A stretch of 64,000 nt of DNA from Chryseobacterium sp. VAUSW3 (GCF_002205795.1 NZ_NIUY01000001.1:682001-746000), one strand, 5' to 3'. Counted from the stretch's first letter, positions 53,057 through 62,763 are shown. Notes: generated by a model not told the origin, from the sequence alone. Translations and numbers: made by a program.

Positions 53057-53767
53057 ATGATAAACATTCAAAATATTTCTAAAATTTACGGCAGCAAAAA
53101 AGTTCTTCATATTGAATCTCTCCAAATCCCTAAAGGCGAAAGTTTTGGATTGGTGGGGAATAACGGCGCCGGTAAAACTACTCTTTTTTCGCTTTTGCTG
53201 GATTTAATAGAGCCATCATCCGGCTTTGTTGAAATTGGCGGTGATAAAGTAAATGAAAACGAAAACTGGAAAAATAAAGTTTCCGCCTTTATTGATGAAT
53301 CATTTCTAATTGGTTATCTGACGCCCGAAGAGTATTTTTATTTTATCGGCGAGCTACGCGGGCAGGATAAGACGACGGTTAATGAGTTCCTGAAACAGTT
53401 TGACGATTTCTTCAACGATGAAATTCTGAATGCTAAAAAATATGTACGAGACCTATCGAAAGGCAACCAAAAAAAAGTAGGAATTGTTGGAGCGCTTATC
53501 GGCACTCCGGCAATCATTATTCTCGATGAACCATTTGCAAATCTGGATCCCTCTACACAGATAAAGCTTAAAAAACTCATCAGAACATGGTCTCAGAATG
53601 AGTCAGTTACTTTTCTTATTTCCAGTCACGACCTTGCTCATACTACCGAAGTGAGCGACCGAATTGTTGTCTTAAACAAAGGGGAACTCGTGAAAGACAT
53701 CAGAACAAATCCCGAAACCTTGCGCGAACTCGAAGATTTTTTCGCCAGTTCCGTCTCTGTAGATTAA
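53057..53767 (+). CDS. ABC transporter ATP-binding protein
   Basis: A 236-residue ATPase with Walker A GNNGAGKTT near 35-43, an ABC signature LSKGNQKKVG near 134-143, Walker B AIIILDEPFANLDP near 153-166 and the H-loop SSHDLAH. The signature LSKGN is the variant seen in multidrug-like export ATPases. It is translated 14 bases after the DUF5687 permease gene and ends at a perfect terminator. Together they form a two-component exporter. Confidence 0.95.
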   Translation: MINIQNISKIYGSKKVLHIESLQIPKGESFGLVGNNGAGKTTLFSLLLDLIEPSSGFVEIGGDKVNENENWKNKVSAFIDESFLIGYLTPEEYFYFIGELRGQDKTTVNEFLKQFDDFFNDEILNAKKYVRDLSKGNQKKVGIVGALIGTPAIIILDEPFANLDPSTQIKLKKLIRTWSQNESVTFLISSHDLAHTTEVSDRIVVLNKGELVKDIRTNPETLRELEDFFASSVSVD

Positions 53768-53773
53768 TAAACA

Positions 53774-53803
53774 AAATCCCCGGAAAATTTCCGGGGATTT
53801 TTA
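53774..53803. terminator. Bidirectional terminator between ABC and fumC genes
   Basis: AAATCCCCGG pairs with CCGGGGATTT around an AT-rich loop, with T runs on both strands, between convergent genes. Confidence 0.85.
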
Positions 53804-53820
53804 ATTTACGATAAGTTGAA

Positions 53821-55215
53821 TTATGCTAAACCTCCGACCATATCTTCCGGTTTTACCCATTCATCAAATTGTTCGGCGGTTAAAAGTCCCAGATTAACTG
53901 CTTCTTCCTTTAAAGTGGTTCCGTTTTTATGGGCAGTTTTTGCAATTTTCGCGGCATTTTCGTAACCTATATGAGTGTTCAGAGCGGTTACCAACATTAA
54001 CGATTTATCTACGAGCTCTTTAATTCTAGGCTCGTTAGCTTCAATACCTATTGCGCAGTGATCATTAAAAGAAATACAGGCATCGCCTAAAAGCTGTGCA
54101 GACTGCAGAAAATTATAGGCAATTACCGGTTTGAAAACATTCAGTTCATAATTTCCCTGCGTTCCTGCAAATGAAATGGTGGTGTCGTTCCCCAAAACCT
54201 GTGCGCAAACCATCGTCATTGCTTCATTTTGTGTAGGATTTACTTTTCCGGGCATGATGGATGATCCGGGTTCGTTTTCAGGAATTAAAATTTCCCCGAT
54301 ACCGGAACGCGGCCCCGAAGCCAGAAAACGGATATCCTGTGCGATTTTGTAGAGAGAAACAGCCAGCTGCTTCAAAGCACCGTGACTTTCGACAATTGCA
54401 TCATGGGCAGCAAGCGCTTCAAACTTATTGGGTGCCGTAACAAAAGGCAGTCCGGTAAATTCTGAAATATATTTTGCCACCAAAACGTCGTAACCTTTCG
54501 GGGTATTAAGGCCCGTTCCCACCGCTGTTCCGCCCAGAGCGATTTCCTGCAGATGATCTAAAGTATTGGCAATGGCTTTCATCGCATAATCGATTTGGGC
54601 AACATATCCAGAAAATTCCTGCCCGAGGGTTAAGGGTGTTGCGTCCATCAGATGTGTTCGCCCGATTTTCACAATATTTTTGAAAGCTTCGGCTTTTTCC
54701 TGGAGTGTATTTCTGAGTTTTTCAACAGCCGGCAGTGTATGCTCTACCACTTTCTTATAAGCAGCAATATGCATCGCTGTGGGATATGTATCGTTTGAGC
54801 TCTGCGATTTGTTGACATCGTCGTTCGGGTGGATTTCAGATTTCGCTCCCAAAATTCCGCCATTGTTTACGTGTGCTTTATTGGAAATCACTTCATTCAT
54901 ATTCATATTGCTTTGGGTTCCTGAGCCCGTTTGCCAAATAACCAAAGGAAACTGGTCGTTTAATTTCCCCTCCAGGATTTCATCGCAAACCTGGGCAATT
55001 TGATCCCTTTTATCAGCGGAAAGCACACCTAATTCTGCGTTAGCATATGCTGCAGCTTTCTTGAGGACGGCAAAAGCCTCAATAATTTCGTGAGGCATGC
55101 TTGCCTCCGGTCCTATTTTGAAGTTGTTTCTGGAACGTTCGGTTTGTGCACCCCAGAATTTATCAGCAGGAACCTGCACTTCGCCCATCGTATCATATTC
55201 TGTTCTGTAATTCAT
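53821..55215 (-). CDS. fumC: Fumarate hydratase class II
   Basis: Oxygen-stable, cluster-free fumarase of the TCA cycle. The 464 residues match FumC (467 in E. coli), with [13 protein letters not shown] near 97, [11 protein letters not shown] near 137 and the catalytic [15 protein letters not shown] loop near 317-331. It is convergent with the ABC ATPase and divergent from the WYL regulator gene, 121 bases away. A second fumarase of class I lies on the other side of that regulator. Confidence 0.96.
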   Translation of the reverse strand: MNYRTEYDTMGEVQVPADKFWGAQTERSRNNFKIGPEASMPHEIIEAFAVLKKAAAYANAELGVLSADKRDQIAQVCDEILEGKLNDQFPLVIWQTGSGTQSNMNMNEVISNKAHVNNGGILGAKSEIHPNDDVNKSQSSNDTYPTAMHIAAYKKVVEHTLPAVEKLRNTLQEKAEAFKNIVKIGRTHLMDATPLTLGQEFSGYVAQIDYAMKAIANTLDHLQEIALGGTAVGTGLNTPKGYDVLVAKYISEFTGLPFVTAPNKFEALAAHDAIVESHGALKQLAVSLYKIAQDIRFLASGPRSGIGEILIPENEPGSSIMPGKVNPTQNEAMTMVCAQVLGNDTTISFAGTQGNYELNVFKPVIAYNFLQSAQLLGDACISFNDHCAIGIEANEPRIKELVDKSLMLVTALNTHIGYENAAKIAKTAHKNGTTLKEEAVNLGLLTAEQFDEWVKPEDMVGGLA

Positions 55216-55336
55216 CGCAAGTAAATTTTTAAAAATTAAAGTTACAATTTTCCTATTTGATGCAGAATTAAAAATTAAGAGATTAATTACAGATTATACA
55301 TTTTATTAACTAAATTTGGTAAGAAGAAGAAAATTT

Positions 55337-56413
55337 ATGTCAAAGAAATCTAAAAATTTGCTGAGGATTTACAATCGCCTGAAACGAGGTCCTGTAAACA
55401 TCGAAGTTATTAAGCAGTGGGCTAAGTCTCACGACCTCAATATCTCTGAAAGAACATTATACCGTTATCTGGACGAACTTGAAGATATTGTGCAGCACAA
55501 TGAAAAACTCATCATTACAGAGGGTGAAAAAAACAAAAAAACCTGGAAGATTGAATATGATGAAAGTTCAGCTAAGCTTAATGGGTTCGACATTCAAAGC
55601 TATCTGCTTTTCAAAAACCTCATGCCACTGCCATTGGTAAAATCCCGCAAAGAAACCTTCGTCCGTATCGAAAATCTATTCTATAAAAGTTATAGCAAGA
55701 GTAATTTCGAAGACTTTTCGATTTTCGCCGACAGGCAGATATCTAACAGTTATTTCTATGACCTTCTTTCCTTAGACGGCTACCAGAAGATCCTGAATGA
55801 TGCCATATGGAGCATTCAGAATAAACGGGAAATGAGACTTGTAGAAGTTGGTTACGATTACACTTGTATTCCACAGACCGTCGCTTACCCGATAGACTTC
55901 CTCCCGCTGCAGATCCTTTATCACCGGGGCGTTATTCACCTTTCCGGAGTTGTAAAAGGGAAGAATAAAATCCTGGCAATCGCTCTGAATCAGCTTAAAA
56001 AATATTCCCTTACCAACAATATGTTTGATAACCGGGATCTTTTAGCCGCCCTGCGCCGCGAAATGGATAACCGGTTTGGGATTACCGATAATATGAACAA
56101 TGAAATTTACGATATCGAAATAGAATTTTCTGAACTCACTGGCGAATTTGTTAAACATCATTTTTGGCACCATTCGCAGAATTTTTCAAAACTCAGCAAC
56201 GGAAATTATGTTATGACTCTGCGCTGCGGTATTAACCGCGAACTGGTAGGCTGGATTTTCCAGTGGATGAGTAACGCCAGAGTGATCAAACCGCAAATCC
56301 TGCAAAGCCTCGTGAAAGAAAAATACCTCGAGATATTAGATAATTACGAATCCGATATGCCGCTTTCTTCAAATAATTCTTTTATGAATACTGAAGCGCT
56401 TGACAAAAATTGA
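55337..56413 (+). CDS. WYL-domain transcriptional regulator
   Basis: A 358-residue regulator with an N-terminal winged helix (DLNISERTLYRYLDELED near 34-51) and a C-terminal WYL-like ligand domain (about 130-320, with YPIDFLPLQILYHRGVIHLSGV near 181-202). WYL proteins sense nucleotides or small molecules. The gene lies between the class II and class I fumarase genes and is followed by its own terminator. Control of either fumarase is a guess from position. The ATG at 55337 is preferred over an extension. Confidence 0.88.
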   Translation: MSKKSKNLLRIYNRLKRGPVNIEVIKQWAKSHDLNISERTLYRYLDELEDIVQHNEKLIITEGEKNKKTWKIEYDESSAKLNGFDIQSYLLFKNLMPLPLVKSRKETFVRIENLFYKSYSKSNFEDFSIFADRQISNSYFYDLLSLDGYQKILNDAIWSIQNKREMRLVEVGYDYTCIPQTVAYPIDFLPLQILYHRGVIHLSGVVKGKNKILAIALNQLKKYSLTNNMFDNRDLLAALRREMDNRFGITDNMNNEIYDIEIEFSELTGEFVKHHFWHHSQNFSKLSNGNYVMTLRCGINRELVGWIFQWMSNARVIKPQILQSLVKEKYLEILDNYESDMPLSSNNSFMNTEALDKN

Positions 56414-56458
56414 CATAATCAAGGTTTATCTTTGAAGCATCAAATCACAAATGATGAA

Positions 56459-56496
56459 AAAGGCATACGAAGTAATACTTCCTTTGCCTTTTTTTT
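56459..56496 (+). terminator. Terminator of the WYL regulator gene
   Basis: AAAGGCA pairs with TGCCTTT, with an inner GAAGT/ACTTC hairpin, followed by a run of T. Confidence 0.85.
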
Positions 56497-56544
56497 GTGA
56501 CAAAAGTCCTTCCCGCCTTTTCTTTAATATCCCTTTAATTTCAT

Positions 56545-56552
56545 TATTTTTG
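56545..56552 (+). promoter_or_regulatory. -7 promoter box of the class I fumarase gene
   Basis: TATTTTTG, a full match, 17 bases before the ATG at 56570. Confidence 0.55.
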
Positions 56553-56569
56553 CAGCGTAAAAATTAAAT

Positions 56570-58177
56570 ATGGAATTTCACTATCAGGATCCCTTTCCTA
56601 TTCTTAAAGACGACACCCAATACAGAAAACTCAGTTCAGAATATTTAAAAGTAGAATACCTCGGCGGCAGAGAAATCTTAACCATAGATCCCCGTGCACT
56701 GGAACTTCTTGCAGAACAGGCTTTGGCAGATGTGTCTTTCATGCTTCGGCCTTCGCATCTTCAGAAACTCCGTAATATTATAGATGATCCGGAAGCGACC
56801 GACAACGACCGTTTCGTAGCTTATAATCTCCTGCAGAACGCTGCAGTTGCAGTGGAAGGCGCGCTTCCTTCCTGCCAGGATACCGGAACAGCAATTTGCG
56901 TTGCTAAAAAGGGCGAAAACGTATACACTGGAGCAAATGATGCTGAATGGATTTCCAGAGGAATTTATAATACCTACCAAACCCGCAATCTCAGATATTC
57001 GCAGATCGTGCCTTTAACGATGTTTGAGGAGAAAAATTCCGGCTCGAACCTCCCGGCACAGATTGATATTTATGCTACAAAAGGCGAAGAATACAAATTT
57101 CTTTTCCTCGCGAAAGGTGGTGGCTCTGCAAACAAAACCTTCCTCTACCAAAAAACAAAATCCCTCTTGAATGATGCCTCACTTGAAGCTTTCATTCGCG
57201 AAAGAATTATGGATTTGGGAACTGCAGCTTGCCCGCCTTATCACCTCGCGCTCGTTATTGGCGGAACTTCCGCGGAAGCCAATTTAGCAGCCGTGAAAAA
57301 AGCCAGCGCCGGATATTACGATCACCTTCCCACCGAAGGAAACATGGGCGGACAGGCGTTCCGTGATCTGGAATGGGAGAAAAGAGTTCAGCAAATCTGC
57401 CAGGAATCCTCCATAGGAGCCCAATTTGGCGGTAAATATCTCACACACGATGTTCGGGTAATCCGTTTGCCGCGTCACGCAGCTTCCTGTCCTGTGGGAA
57501 TGGGTGTTTCCTGTTCTGCCGACAGAAACATTAAAGGTTTGATCAACCGTGAAGGAATTTTCCTCGAGCAGTTAGAGACCAATCCAAAAAAATACCTGCC
57601 GGAAATTCCTCCGCATTTGGAAGAAGCAGTTTCTATCGACCTGAATCAGCCAATGCCGGATATTCTGGAAGAACTTTCCAAATATCCGATTAAAACCCGC
57701 TTAAGTCTGAACGGAACTTTAATCGTAGCGCGCGATATCGCACACGCAAAGATTAAAGAACTTCTCGACAGCGGAAAACCAATGCCCGAATATTTCAAAA
57801 ACCATCCAATTTATTACGCCGGTCCCGCAAAAACGCCGGACGGAATGGCTTCCGGAAGTTTTGGACCTACAACTGCCGGCAGAATGGACGTTTATGTAGA
57901 CGAATTCCAGTCGTACGGCGGAAGTATGATTATGCTCGCGAAAGGAAACCGAAGCAAGGATGTCACCAACGCCTGCGCAAAATATGGCGGTTTTTACCTC
58001 GGCTCTATAGGTGGACCTGCGGCAATTTTAGCCAAAGAAAACATCAAGTCCGTAGAGGTTGTTGATTTTGAAGAACTTGGAATGGAAGCCGTACGTAAAA
58101 TCGAAATCGAAAATTTCCCGGCATTCATCATCTCCGATGATAAAGGGAACGATTTCTTCGAATCCATCGCGCATTAA
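56570..58177 (+). CDS. Fumarate hydratase class I (iron-sulfur)
   Basis: A 535-residue two-domain class I fumarase of the FumA/FumB type with a [4Fe-4S] cluster. The three expected cysteines are visible: Cys102 in PSCQDTGTA, Cys221 in AACPPYHLA and Cys315 in GVSCSADRN (with Cys307 just before). The C-terminal beta domain includes GPTTAGRMD, a signature for fumarate binding. Such enzymes are oxygen-sensitive. It has its own promoter and lies 1.35 kb from the oxygen-stable fumC, separated by a WYL regulator. Confidence 0.95.
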   Translation: MEFHYQDPFPILKDDTQYRKLSSEYLKVEYLGGREILTIDPRALELLAEQALADVSFMLRPSHLQKLRNIIDDPEATDNDRFVAYNLLQNAAVAVEGALPSCQDTGTAICVAKKGENVYTGANDAEWISRGIYNTYQTRNLRYSQIVPLTMFEEKNSGSNLPAQIDIYATKGEEYKFLFLAKGGGSANKTFLYQKTKSLLNDASLEAFIRERIMDLGTAACPPYHLALVIGGTSAEANLAAVKKASAGYYDHLPTEGNMGGQAFRDLEWEKRVQQICQESSIGAQFGGKYLTHDVRVIRLPRHAASCPVGMGVSCSADRNIKGLINREGIFLEQLETNPKKYLPEIPPHLEEAVSIDLNQPMPDILEELSKYPIKTRLSLNGTLIVARDIAHAKIKELLDSGKPMPEYFKNHPIYYAGPAKTPDGMASGSFGPTTAGRMDVYVDEFQSYGGSMIMLAKGNRSKDVTNACAKYGGFYLGSIGGPAAILAKENIKSVEVVDFEELGMEAVRKIEIENFPAFIISDDKGNDFFESIAH

Positions 58178-58220
58178 TATTTTTTAATCATTTTAAATAG
58201 CGAAAAATCACCGGAAATCT

Positions 58221-58252
58221 TTTGTCTGAAAACAAAAATTATCCTACTTTTG
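58221..58252 (+). promoter_or_regulatory. Promoter with both elements (TTTG-N20-TACTTTTG)
   Basis: A -33 TTTG at 58221-58224 and a -7 TACTTTTG at 58245-58252 are separated by 20 bases, the best-fitting Bacteroidota promoter in the window. It drives the small membrane protein gene at 58269. Confidence 0.6.
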
Positions 58253-58268
58253 CCTAAAATCTATTCCA

Positions 58269-58556
58269 ATGATGATGTTATCAGCATTTTTCCCGTTCTA
58301 CCAGTTCCTTTGGACCGTATATTTCCTAATCATGTTCCTTATCGGTTTCTGGTGTATCTTTATGTTTTTCGGTTATGTAATCCCGATTTGGTTAACTTCC
58401 GGATTAATGGAATATTTCGGTAAAACCAAACCTTTCGATCCTGAAGACATCAGAAGAAAAACGCTTACAGAGCAGGAAGGTGTAGAACTGGTTTACAGCA
58501 ACCCAAAAGGTCACGGGCCGTTTTTACACAGCCACGACAGCCACGGTCATCACTAG
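58269..58556 (+). CDS. Small membrane protein with His-rich tail
   Basis: I do not recognise a characterised family. The 95 residues hold two membrane helices (about 8-45) and a soluble tail that ends GPFLHSHDSHGHH, with five histidines in the last 11 residues, so the tail could bind a metal. The EDIRRKTLTEQEGVELVYSNPKG middle is polar. It has a strong promoter just upstream and an elaborate hairpin behind it. Several Met codons begin the frame, and the first at 58269 is not certain. Confidence 0.78.
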   Translation: MMMLSAFFPFYQFLWTVYFLIMFLIGFWCIFMFFGYVIPIWLTSGLMEYFGKTKPFDPEDIRRKTLTEQEGVELVYSNPKGHGPFLHSHDSHGHH

Positions 58557-58560
58557 TTGA

Positions 58561-58603
58561 TGTCACTGCTCTCCCACTTTAATTTCCGGGAAAAGCAGTC
58601 ACA
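58561..58603 (+). other. Long 3' hairpin after the His-tailed membrane gene
   Basis: TGTCACTGCT pairs with AGCAGTCACA (one mismatch) and the inner TCCC with GGGA, giving a 43-base stem-loop four bases after the stop codon. No T run follows. It may protect the mRNA end. Confidence 0.45.
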
Positions 58604-58623
58604 AAGCAAAATCATATATACAG

Positions 58624-58657
58624 TCAGTTTCTAATTTTTTAGAGACTGATTTTTTTT
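58624..58657 (+). terminator. Rho-independent terminator
   Basis: CAGTTTCTAA pairs with TTAGAGACTG (one G-T) around TTTT, followed by eight T. It ends the transcript of the His-tailed membrane protein. Confidence 0.85.
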
Positions 58658-58689
58658 GGGAGCAACGCTTTACGTTTTTCTTTACATAC

Positions 58690-58772
58690 AGATACCGGCT
58701 TTCCACTCTATCTTTTGCTCCGCCGCCCTCCGCAAAAGGATGCCGTTTCAATCCGGGCTATAAAACAGGATG
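58690..58772. repeat. Palindromic intergenic repeat, copy 1
   Basis: About 83 bases whose two ends mirror each other: ACCGGCTTTCCACT...ATCTTTTGC at the left and GCAAAAGGAT...CAATCCGGGCTATA at the right, giving a long imperfect hairpin with a GC-rich middle (CTCCGCCGCCCTCCG). A second, divergent copy lies at 62764-62855 with the same parts in the same order. No open reading frame fits. It sits between a terminator and the prfA promoter. Confidence 0.6.
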
Positions 58773-58812
58773 GTTGTTCTAAGGTAAGAAATATTGTTTT
58801 CTGCTTTTTTCC

Positions 58813-58820
58813 TATCTTTG
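58813..58820 (+). promoter_or_regulatory. -7 promoter box of prfA
   Basis: TATCTTTG, a full match, with a TTG 16 bases upstream; the prfA ATG follows 19 bases later. Confidence 0.5.
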
Positions 58821-58839
58821 CACCCACAAATTTCTACAA

Positions 58840-59925
58840 ATGTCAAAGTCTCTTATCCCAAAACTCGAAGCCATTAAACAGCGTTATAATGAAGTTGCCG
58901 ACCTCATTATTCAGCCCGATGTAATTTCCGACCAGAAAAAATACTCCTCGCTGAACAAAGAATACAGCGACCTCGGAAAAATCGTGGCGGTTTTCGATCA
59001 GTACAAACAGACTTTGAATACCATTGAGGAATCCGACGAAATTATTGCCGACGGATCAGATAAAGAATTTGTAGAAATGGCCAAAATAGAAAAAAATGAA
59101 GCCATTCAGAGAATTCCCGGTCTTGAAGAACAGCTGAAAGTTCTTCTGATTCCAAAAGATCCCGCAGATGATAAAAACGTCATCATCGAATTACGGGCAG
59201 GAACCGGTGGCGACGAAGCAGCGATATTTGTAGAAGACGTGTACAGAGCTTATGCGATGTATTTTAAAACAAAAGGCTGGAAACACGAAATAACCGATTC
59301 CAGCGAAGCTTCTAAAGGATATAAAGAACTCATTCTGAAGGTAGAAGGCGACGGCGTTTACGGAATCATGAAATTCGAATCCGGTGTTCACCGTGTTCAG
59401 CGCGTTCCCGAAACCGAGTCTCAGGGGAGAGTTCATACTTCTGCCATCACAGTAGCCGTACTTCCGGAAGCAGAAGAAGTGGATTTCGAACTGAATCCTG
59501 CAGACATCGAAATGCAGACATCGCGTTCTGGTGGAGCCGGCGGACAAAACGTAAATAAAGTTGAAACTAAGGTACAGCTTACGCATAAGCCTTCAGGTTT
59601 GGTCGTGGTTTGTCAGCAGGCGCGTTCGCAGCTGGCTAACCGCGAATTGGCGATGGAAATGCTCCGCACAAAACTCTACGATATCGAACTTCAGAAGGTA
59701 CAGGGCGATATTGCGGCCCAGAGAAAAACGATGGTTTCCACGGGAGACCGTTCTGCGAAAATTAAAACGTACAATTATCCGCAAGGAAGAGTAACCGATC
59801 ACAGAATCAATAAGTCAATGTACAATCTGGATGCTTATATGAACGGCGACCTGCAGGAAATGATCGATGCTGTAATTATGGCCGAGAACGCCGAAAAAAT
59901 GAAAGGCGAGGAAGAAAATTATTAA
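58840..59925 (+). CDS. prfA: Peptide chain release factor 1
   Basis: Recognises UAA and UAG codons and releases the peptide. The 361 residues contain the codon-reading PxT tripeptide as PET in [14 protein letters not shown] near 187-200 and the catalytic GGQ in [11 protein letters not shown] near 230-240. The domain order is that of RF1. No HemK methyltransferase gene follows, unlike in many bacteria. It stands alone, directly behind the palindromic repeat. Confidence 0.97.
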   Translation: MSKSLIPKLEAIKQRYNEVADLIIQPDVISDQKKYSSLNKEYSDLGKIVAVFDQYKQTLNTIEESDEIIADGSDKEFVEMAKIEKNEAIQRIPGLEEQLKVLLIPKDPADDKNVIIELRAGTGGDEAAIFVEDVYRAYAMYFKTKGWKHEITDSSEASKGYKELILKVEGDGVYGIMKFESGVHRVQRVPETESQGRVHTSAITVAVLPEAEEVDFELNPADIEMQTSRSGGAGGQNVNKVETKVQLTHKPSGLVVVCQQARSQLANRELAMEMLRTKLYDIELQKVQGDIAAQRKTMVSTGDRSAKIKTYNYPQGRVTDHRINKSMYNLDAYMNGDLQEMIDAVIMAENAEKMKGEEENY

Positions 59926-59974
59926 GCAGTAAACTGATTTTTTATATATTAGCGCACACTTAAAATATTATCAT

Positions 59975-60265
59975 ATGAAAAAATCAATTTTGTTAGCAGG
60001 CGTTTTCGCCACAATCGCTTTAGTATCATGTAAAAAAACAGAAGCTACAGTTTCTGATGCTACCACTGTAGATTCCTCAGCAGTAATCGTTGGTGACTCT
60101 GCTGCAGTTATTGTAGATGACGATGCAATGCCGGTTACTGATTCAGCTGCAAGCGCAGTTGAAGGTGCAGCGAAGGCGACTGGAGATGCCGTAAAAGACG
60201 GCGCTAACGCAGTAAAAGATGCTGCAAAAGATGCTACTGATGGCGACGGAGATATCACCAAATAA
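59975..60265 (+). CDS. Small alanine-rich lipoprotein
   Basis: A 96-residue lipoprotein (LVSCKKT, Cys near 19). The mature part is low-complexity: a Val/Asp-rich stretch with alternating VDSSAVIVGDSA-like units and a helical Ala/Lys/Asp-rich half (ASAVEGAAKATGDAVKDGANAVKDAAKDA) with 11-residue periodicity as in LEA-type proteins. No named family and no function known to me. A TATATTAG element and a good terminator frame it, so it is a single-gene unit. Confidence 0.8.
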   Translation: MKKSILLAGVFATIALVSCKKTEATVSDATTVDSSAVIVGDSAAVIVDDDAMPVTDSAASAVEGAAKATGDAVKDGANAVKDAAKDATDGDGDITK

Positions 60266-60284
60266 ACCTCCTGTAAAAAAAATT

Positions 60285-60312
60285 AAACTCACGGTCTTTC
60301 CGTGAGTTTTTT
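60285..60312 (+). terminator. Terminator of the small lipoprotein gene
   Basis: AACTCACGG pairs with CCGTGAGTT around TCTTT and is followed by six T. Confidence 0.9.
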
Positions 60313-60376
60313 GTTTAGTGACAGATTCAAAAAACTTTCGATGAAAAATTCTTAACTTTACCCATCTGTAAATTCA

Positions 60377-62500
60377 ATGAGAATGCGCCACCCGATTAAA
60401 AATCAAACTCCGGACTTCAATACAAATTCCAATAATAAACTGCCTTATTTTTTTGAAAAAGACGGTCTGGAAATGAAATCTTCCTACACCGAAAAAGATT
60501 CGGAACAGTTAACTGAAAAAGGATATTCTGCGGGAATTGCGCCTTTTTTGAGAGGTCCATACTCCACAATGTATGTTCAGAAACCCTGGACGATCAGGCA
60601 GTATGCGGGATTTTCAACCGCTGAAGAATCCAATGCTTTTTACAGAAGAAATCTTGCTGCCGGACAAAAAGGATTGTCGGTTGCGTTCGATTTGGCAACG
60701 CACCGTGGGTATGATTCCGACCACCCAAGAGTGGTTGGCGATGTCGGGAAAGCCGGTGTAGCCATTGATTCTGTGGAAGATATGAAGATTCTTTTCAACG
60801 AAATTCCTTTGGATGAAATTTCAGTCTCGATGACGATGAATGGTGCGGTGCTTCCAATCCTGGCATTTTATATTGTTGCAGCCGAAGAGCAGGGTGTTGC
60901 TCAGGAAAAACTTTCAGGAACGATTCAGAATGATATCCTGAAAGAATTCATGGTTCGGAATACCTACATTTATCCGCCAACACCTTCCATGAAAATTATC
61001 GCAGATATTTTTGAATATACTTCTAAACATATTCCGAAGTTCAATTCGATTTCCATTTCAGGCTATCATATGCAGGAGGCCGGCGCTACACCGGTTCTGG
61101 AAATGGCCTATACTTTAGCCGACGGTTTAGAATACGTGAGAACAGGAATTAAAGCAGGCATGAAAATCGACGATTTCGCGCCGAGATTATCATTTTTCTG
61201 GGCCATCGGCATGAACCATTTCATGGAGATCGCAAAAATGCGCGCTGCAAGATATATTTGGGCAAATCTTTTAACCCAGTTCAACCCACAAAATCAGAAA
61301 TCTTTAGCTTTAAGAACGCATTCACAAACGTCTGGTTGGAGCTTAACTGAACAGGAACCATTCAACAATATCACCAGAACCGCCATTGAAGCCTTGTCAT
61401 CTGCTTTGGGAGGAACCCAGTCTTTGCATACGAATGCCCTTGATGAAGCTATCGCTTTGCCCACTGATTATTCCGCGAAAATCGCAAGAAACACCCAAAT
61501 CATTCTTCAGCAGGAAAGCGGAATTTGCGATGTTGTAGATCCCATGGGTGGAAGCCATTTGGTGGAAAGCCTGACGCAGCAAATGATTGATGAGGCAATG
61601 AAATTCATTAATGAAGTGGAAAAAGAAGGCGGAATGACCAAAGCCATCGAAGCAGGAATTCCGAAAATGCGAATTGAAGAAGCCGCAGCCAAAAAACAGG
61701 CAAAGATCGACAGCGGAGAAGAATTTATCATTGGTGTAAATTCATTTAAATCCACCCAAAAACAGATGGAACTCGAGATTCTGGATATCGATAATTCTGA
61801 AGTTCGGAGAAAACAGATCGAAAGACTCCAACAGATAAAAACAACCAGGGATGCTGAACATGTTTCAGAAATTATCATCAAACTTAAAGAAGCCGCCAGA
61901 ACAGGAAACGGAAATCTTCTTGAAATCTGCATCGAAGCCGCAAGAAGAAGAGTAACTTTAGGTGAAATGAGCGATGCGATGGAAGAAAGTTTCGGAAGAT
62001 ACAAAGCCAATATCAGAACCATACAGGGAGTTTACGCCATGAATGCCAGCAAAAACGAATATTTTGAAAAAGCCATTTCCTTAGCACAGAAATTTGAGGA
62101 TGAGGAAGGCAGAAGACCAAGAATCATGGTCGTGAAAATGGGTCAGGACGGCCACGACCGCGGTGCAAAGGTTGTTGCTACCGCTTTCGCGGACATGGGA
62201 TTTGATGTGGATGTTGCACCTTTATTCCAGACACCGGAAGAAGTTGCCAGACAGGCAGTGGAAAACGATATTCACATTTTGGGAGTTTCTTCTTTGGCTG
62301 CCGGACATAAAACGCTCGTTCCGCAAGTAGTGGAAGAATTGAAAAAACTCGGTGCAGATGATATTACCATCGTTGTTGGTGGAGTAATTCCGCAACAGGA
62401 TTATGAATTCCTTTACCAAAACGGAGCCGATCATATTTTCGGTCCGGGAACCAATTTACCCAAATCGGCTTGTGAAATTTTGGAGAAAATGTTAAGCTAA
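60377..62500 (+). CDS. scpA: Methylmalonyl-CoA mutase large (alpha) subunit
   Basis: A 707-residue B12 enzyme converting methylmalonyl-CoA to succinyl-CoA. The TIM-barrel part (about 60-560) shows [39 protein letters not shown] and the [14 protein letters not shown] segment. The C-terminal B12-binding domain has DGHDRGAKV (the DxHxxG motif) near 592-597 and [10 protein letters not shown]. In many relatives a small subunit precedes this gene; here a lipoprotein does, and the small subunit is not seen in the window. MeaB is encoded at 14.3 kb. The start could be the next Met at 60383. Confidence 0.95.
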   Translation: MRMRHPIKNQTPDFNTNSNNKLPYFFEKDGLEMKSSYTEKDSEQLTEKGYSAGIAPFLRGPYSTMYVQKPWTIRQYAGFSTAEESNAFYRRNLAAGQKGLSVAFDLATHRGYDSDHPRVVGDVGKAGVAIDSVEDMKILFNEIPLDEISVSMTMNGAVLPILAFYIVAAEEQGVAQEKLSGTIQNDILKEFMVRNTYIYPPTPSMKIIADIFEYTSKHIPKFNSISISGYHMQEAGATPVLEMAYTLADGLEYVRTGIKAGMKIDDFAPRLSFFWAIGMNHFMEIAKMRAARYIWANLLTQFNPQNQKSLALRTHSQTSGWSLTEQEPFNNITRTAIEALSSALGGTQSLHTNALDEAIALPTDYSAKIARNTQIILQQESGICDVVDPMGGSHLVESLTQQMIDEAMKFINEVEKEGGMTKAIEAGIPKMRIEEAAAKKQAKIDSGEEFIIGVNSFKSTQKQMELEILDIDNSEVRRKQIERLQQIKTTRDAEHVSEIIIKLKEAARTGNGNLLEICIEAARRRVTLGEMSDAMEESFGRYKANIRTIQGVYAMNASKNEYFEKAISLAQKFEDEEGRRPRIMVVKMGQDGHDRGAKVVATAFADMGFDVDVAPLFQTPEEVARQAVENDIHILGVSSLAAGHKTLVPQVVEELKKLGADDITIVVGGVIPQQDYEFLYQNGADHIFGPGTNLPKSACEILEKMLS

Positions 62501-62524
62501 AATTCGCAGTTCCAGAATTTATTC

Positions 62525-62532
62525 TATATTTG
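62525..62532 (+). promoter_or_regulatory. -7 promoter box of a small transcript unit
   Basis: TATATTTG, a full match, 24 bases after the scpA stop and 42 bases before a 25-codon frame. No -33 element was seen. Confidence 0.5.
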
Positions 62533-62574
62533 CACCTGAAAATCAAGTTCAACCAACAAAAAAACAACGAAGCA

Positions 62575-62652
62575 ATGTTCAAATTTAATCAACATTCATC
62601 AGTAGGATTGCCTTTTGCAAAGGCAGGGCTTCGCGGTTTGGTACATTCTTAG
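62575..62652 (+). CDS. Possible 25-residue small protein or leader peptide
   Basis: A short open frame (ATG at 62575, TAG at 62650) encodes a 25-residue basic peptide, MFKFNQHSSVGLPFAKAGLR followed by GLVHS. It lies between a promoter box and a terminator, so it belongs to a transcript of about 170 nt. A TGCCTTT/AAAGGCA hairpin inside the frame could be structural RNA instead. No relative is recognised. Coding status is unproven. Confidence 0.35.
   Translation: MFKFNQHSSVGLPFAKAGLRGLVHS
62615..62631 (+). other. Hairpin inside the small transcript
   Basis: Within the small frame TGCCTTT pairs with AAAGGCA around a three-base loop, seven pairs. It could be part of a small structured RNA. Confidence 0.35.
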
Positions 62653-62674
62653 AACAACAGTATAATGAAATATC

Positions 62675-62707
62675 AAAACCCGAAGTCGTAAGATTTCGGG
62701 TTTTTTA
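62675..62707 (+). terminator. Terminator of the small transcript unit
   Basis: AAACCCGAA pairs with TTCGGGTTT around a nine- to ten-base loop, followed by TTT. With the -7 box at 62525 it delimits a unit of about 170 nt. Confidence 0.85.
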
Positions 62708-62763
62708 TTGCGCAATATTTCAAACTCAAAATAACTTTCCCCGAAATCAGATTTTTATCAGGA

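Noticed and set aside
58715-58924. 69-residue open frame across the palindromic repeat and the prfA start
   Set aside because: It runs through the repeat and into prfA in another frame, with no promoter between; prfA explains the region.
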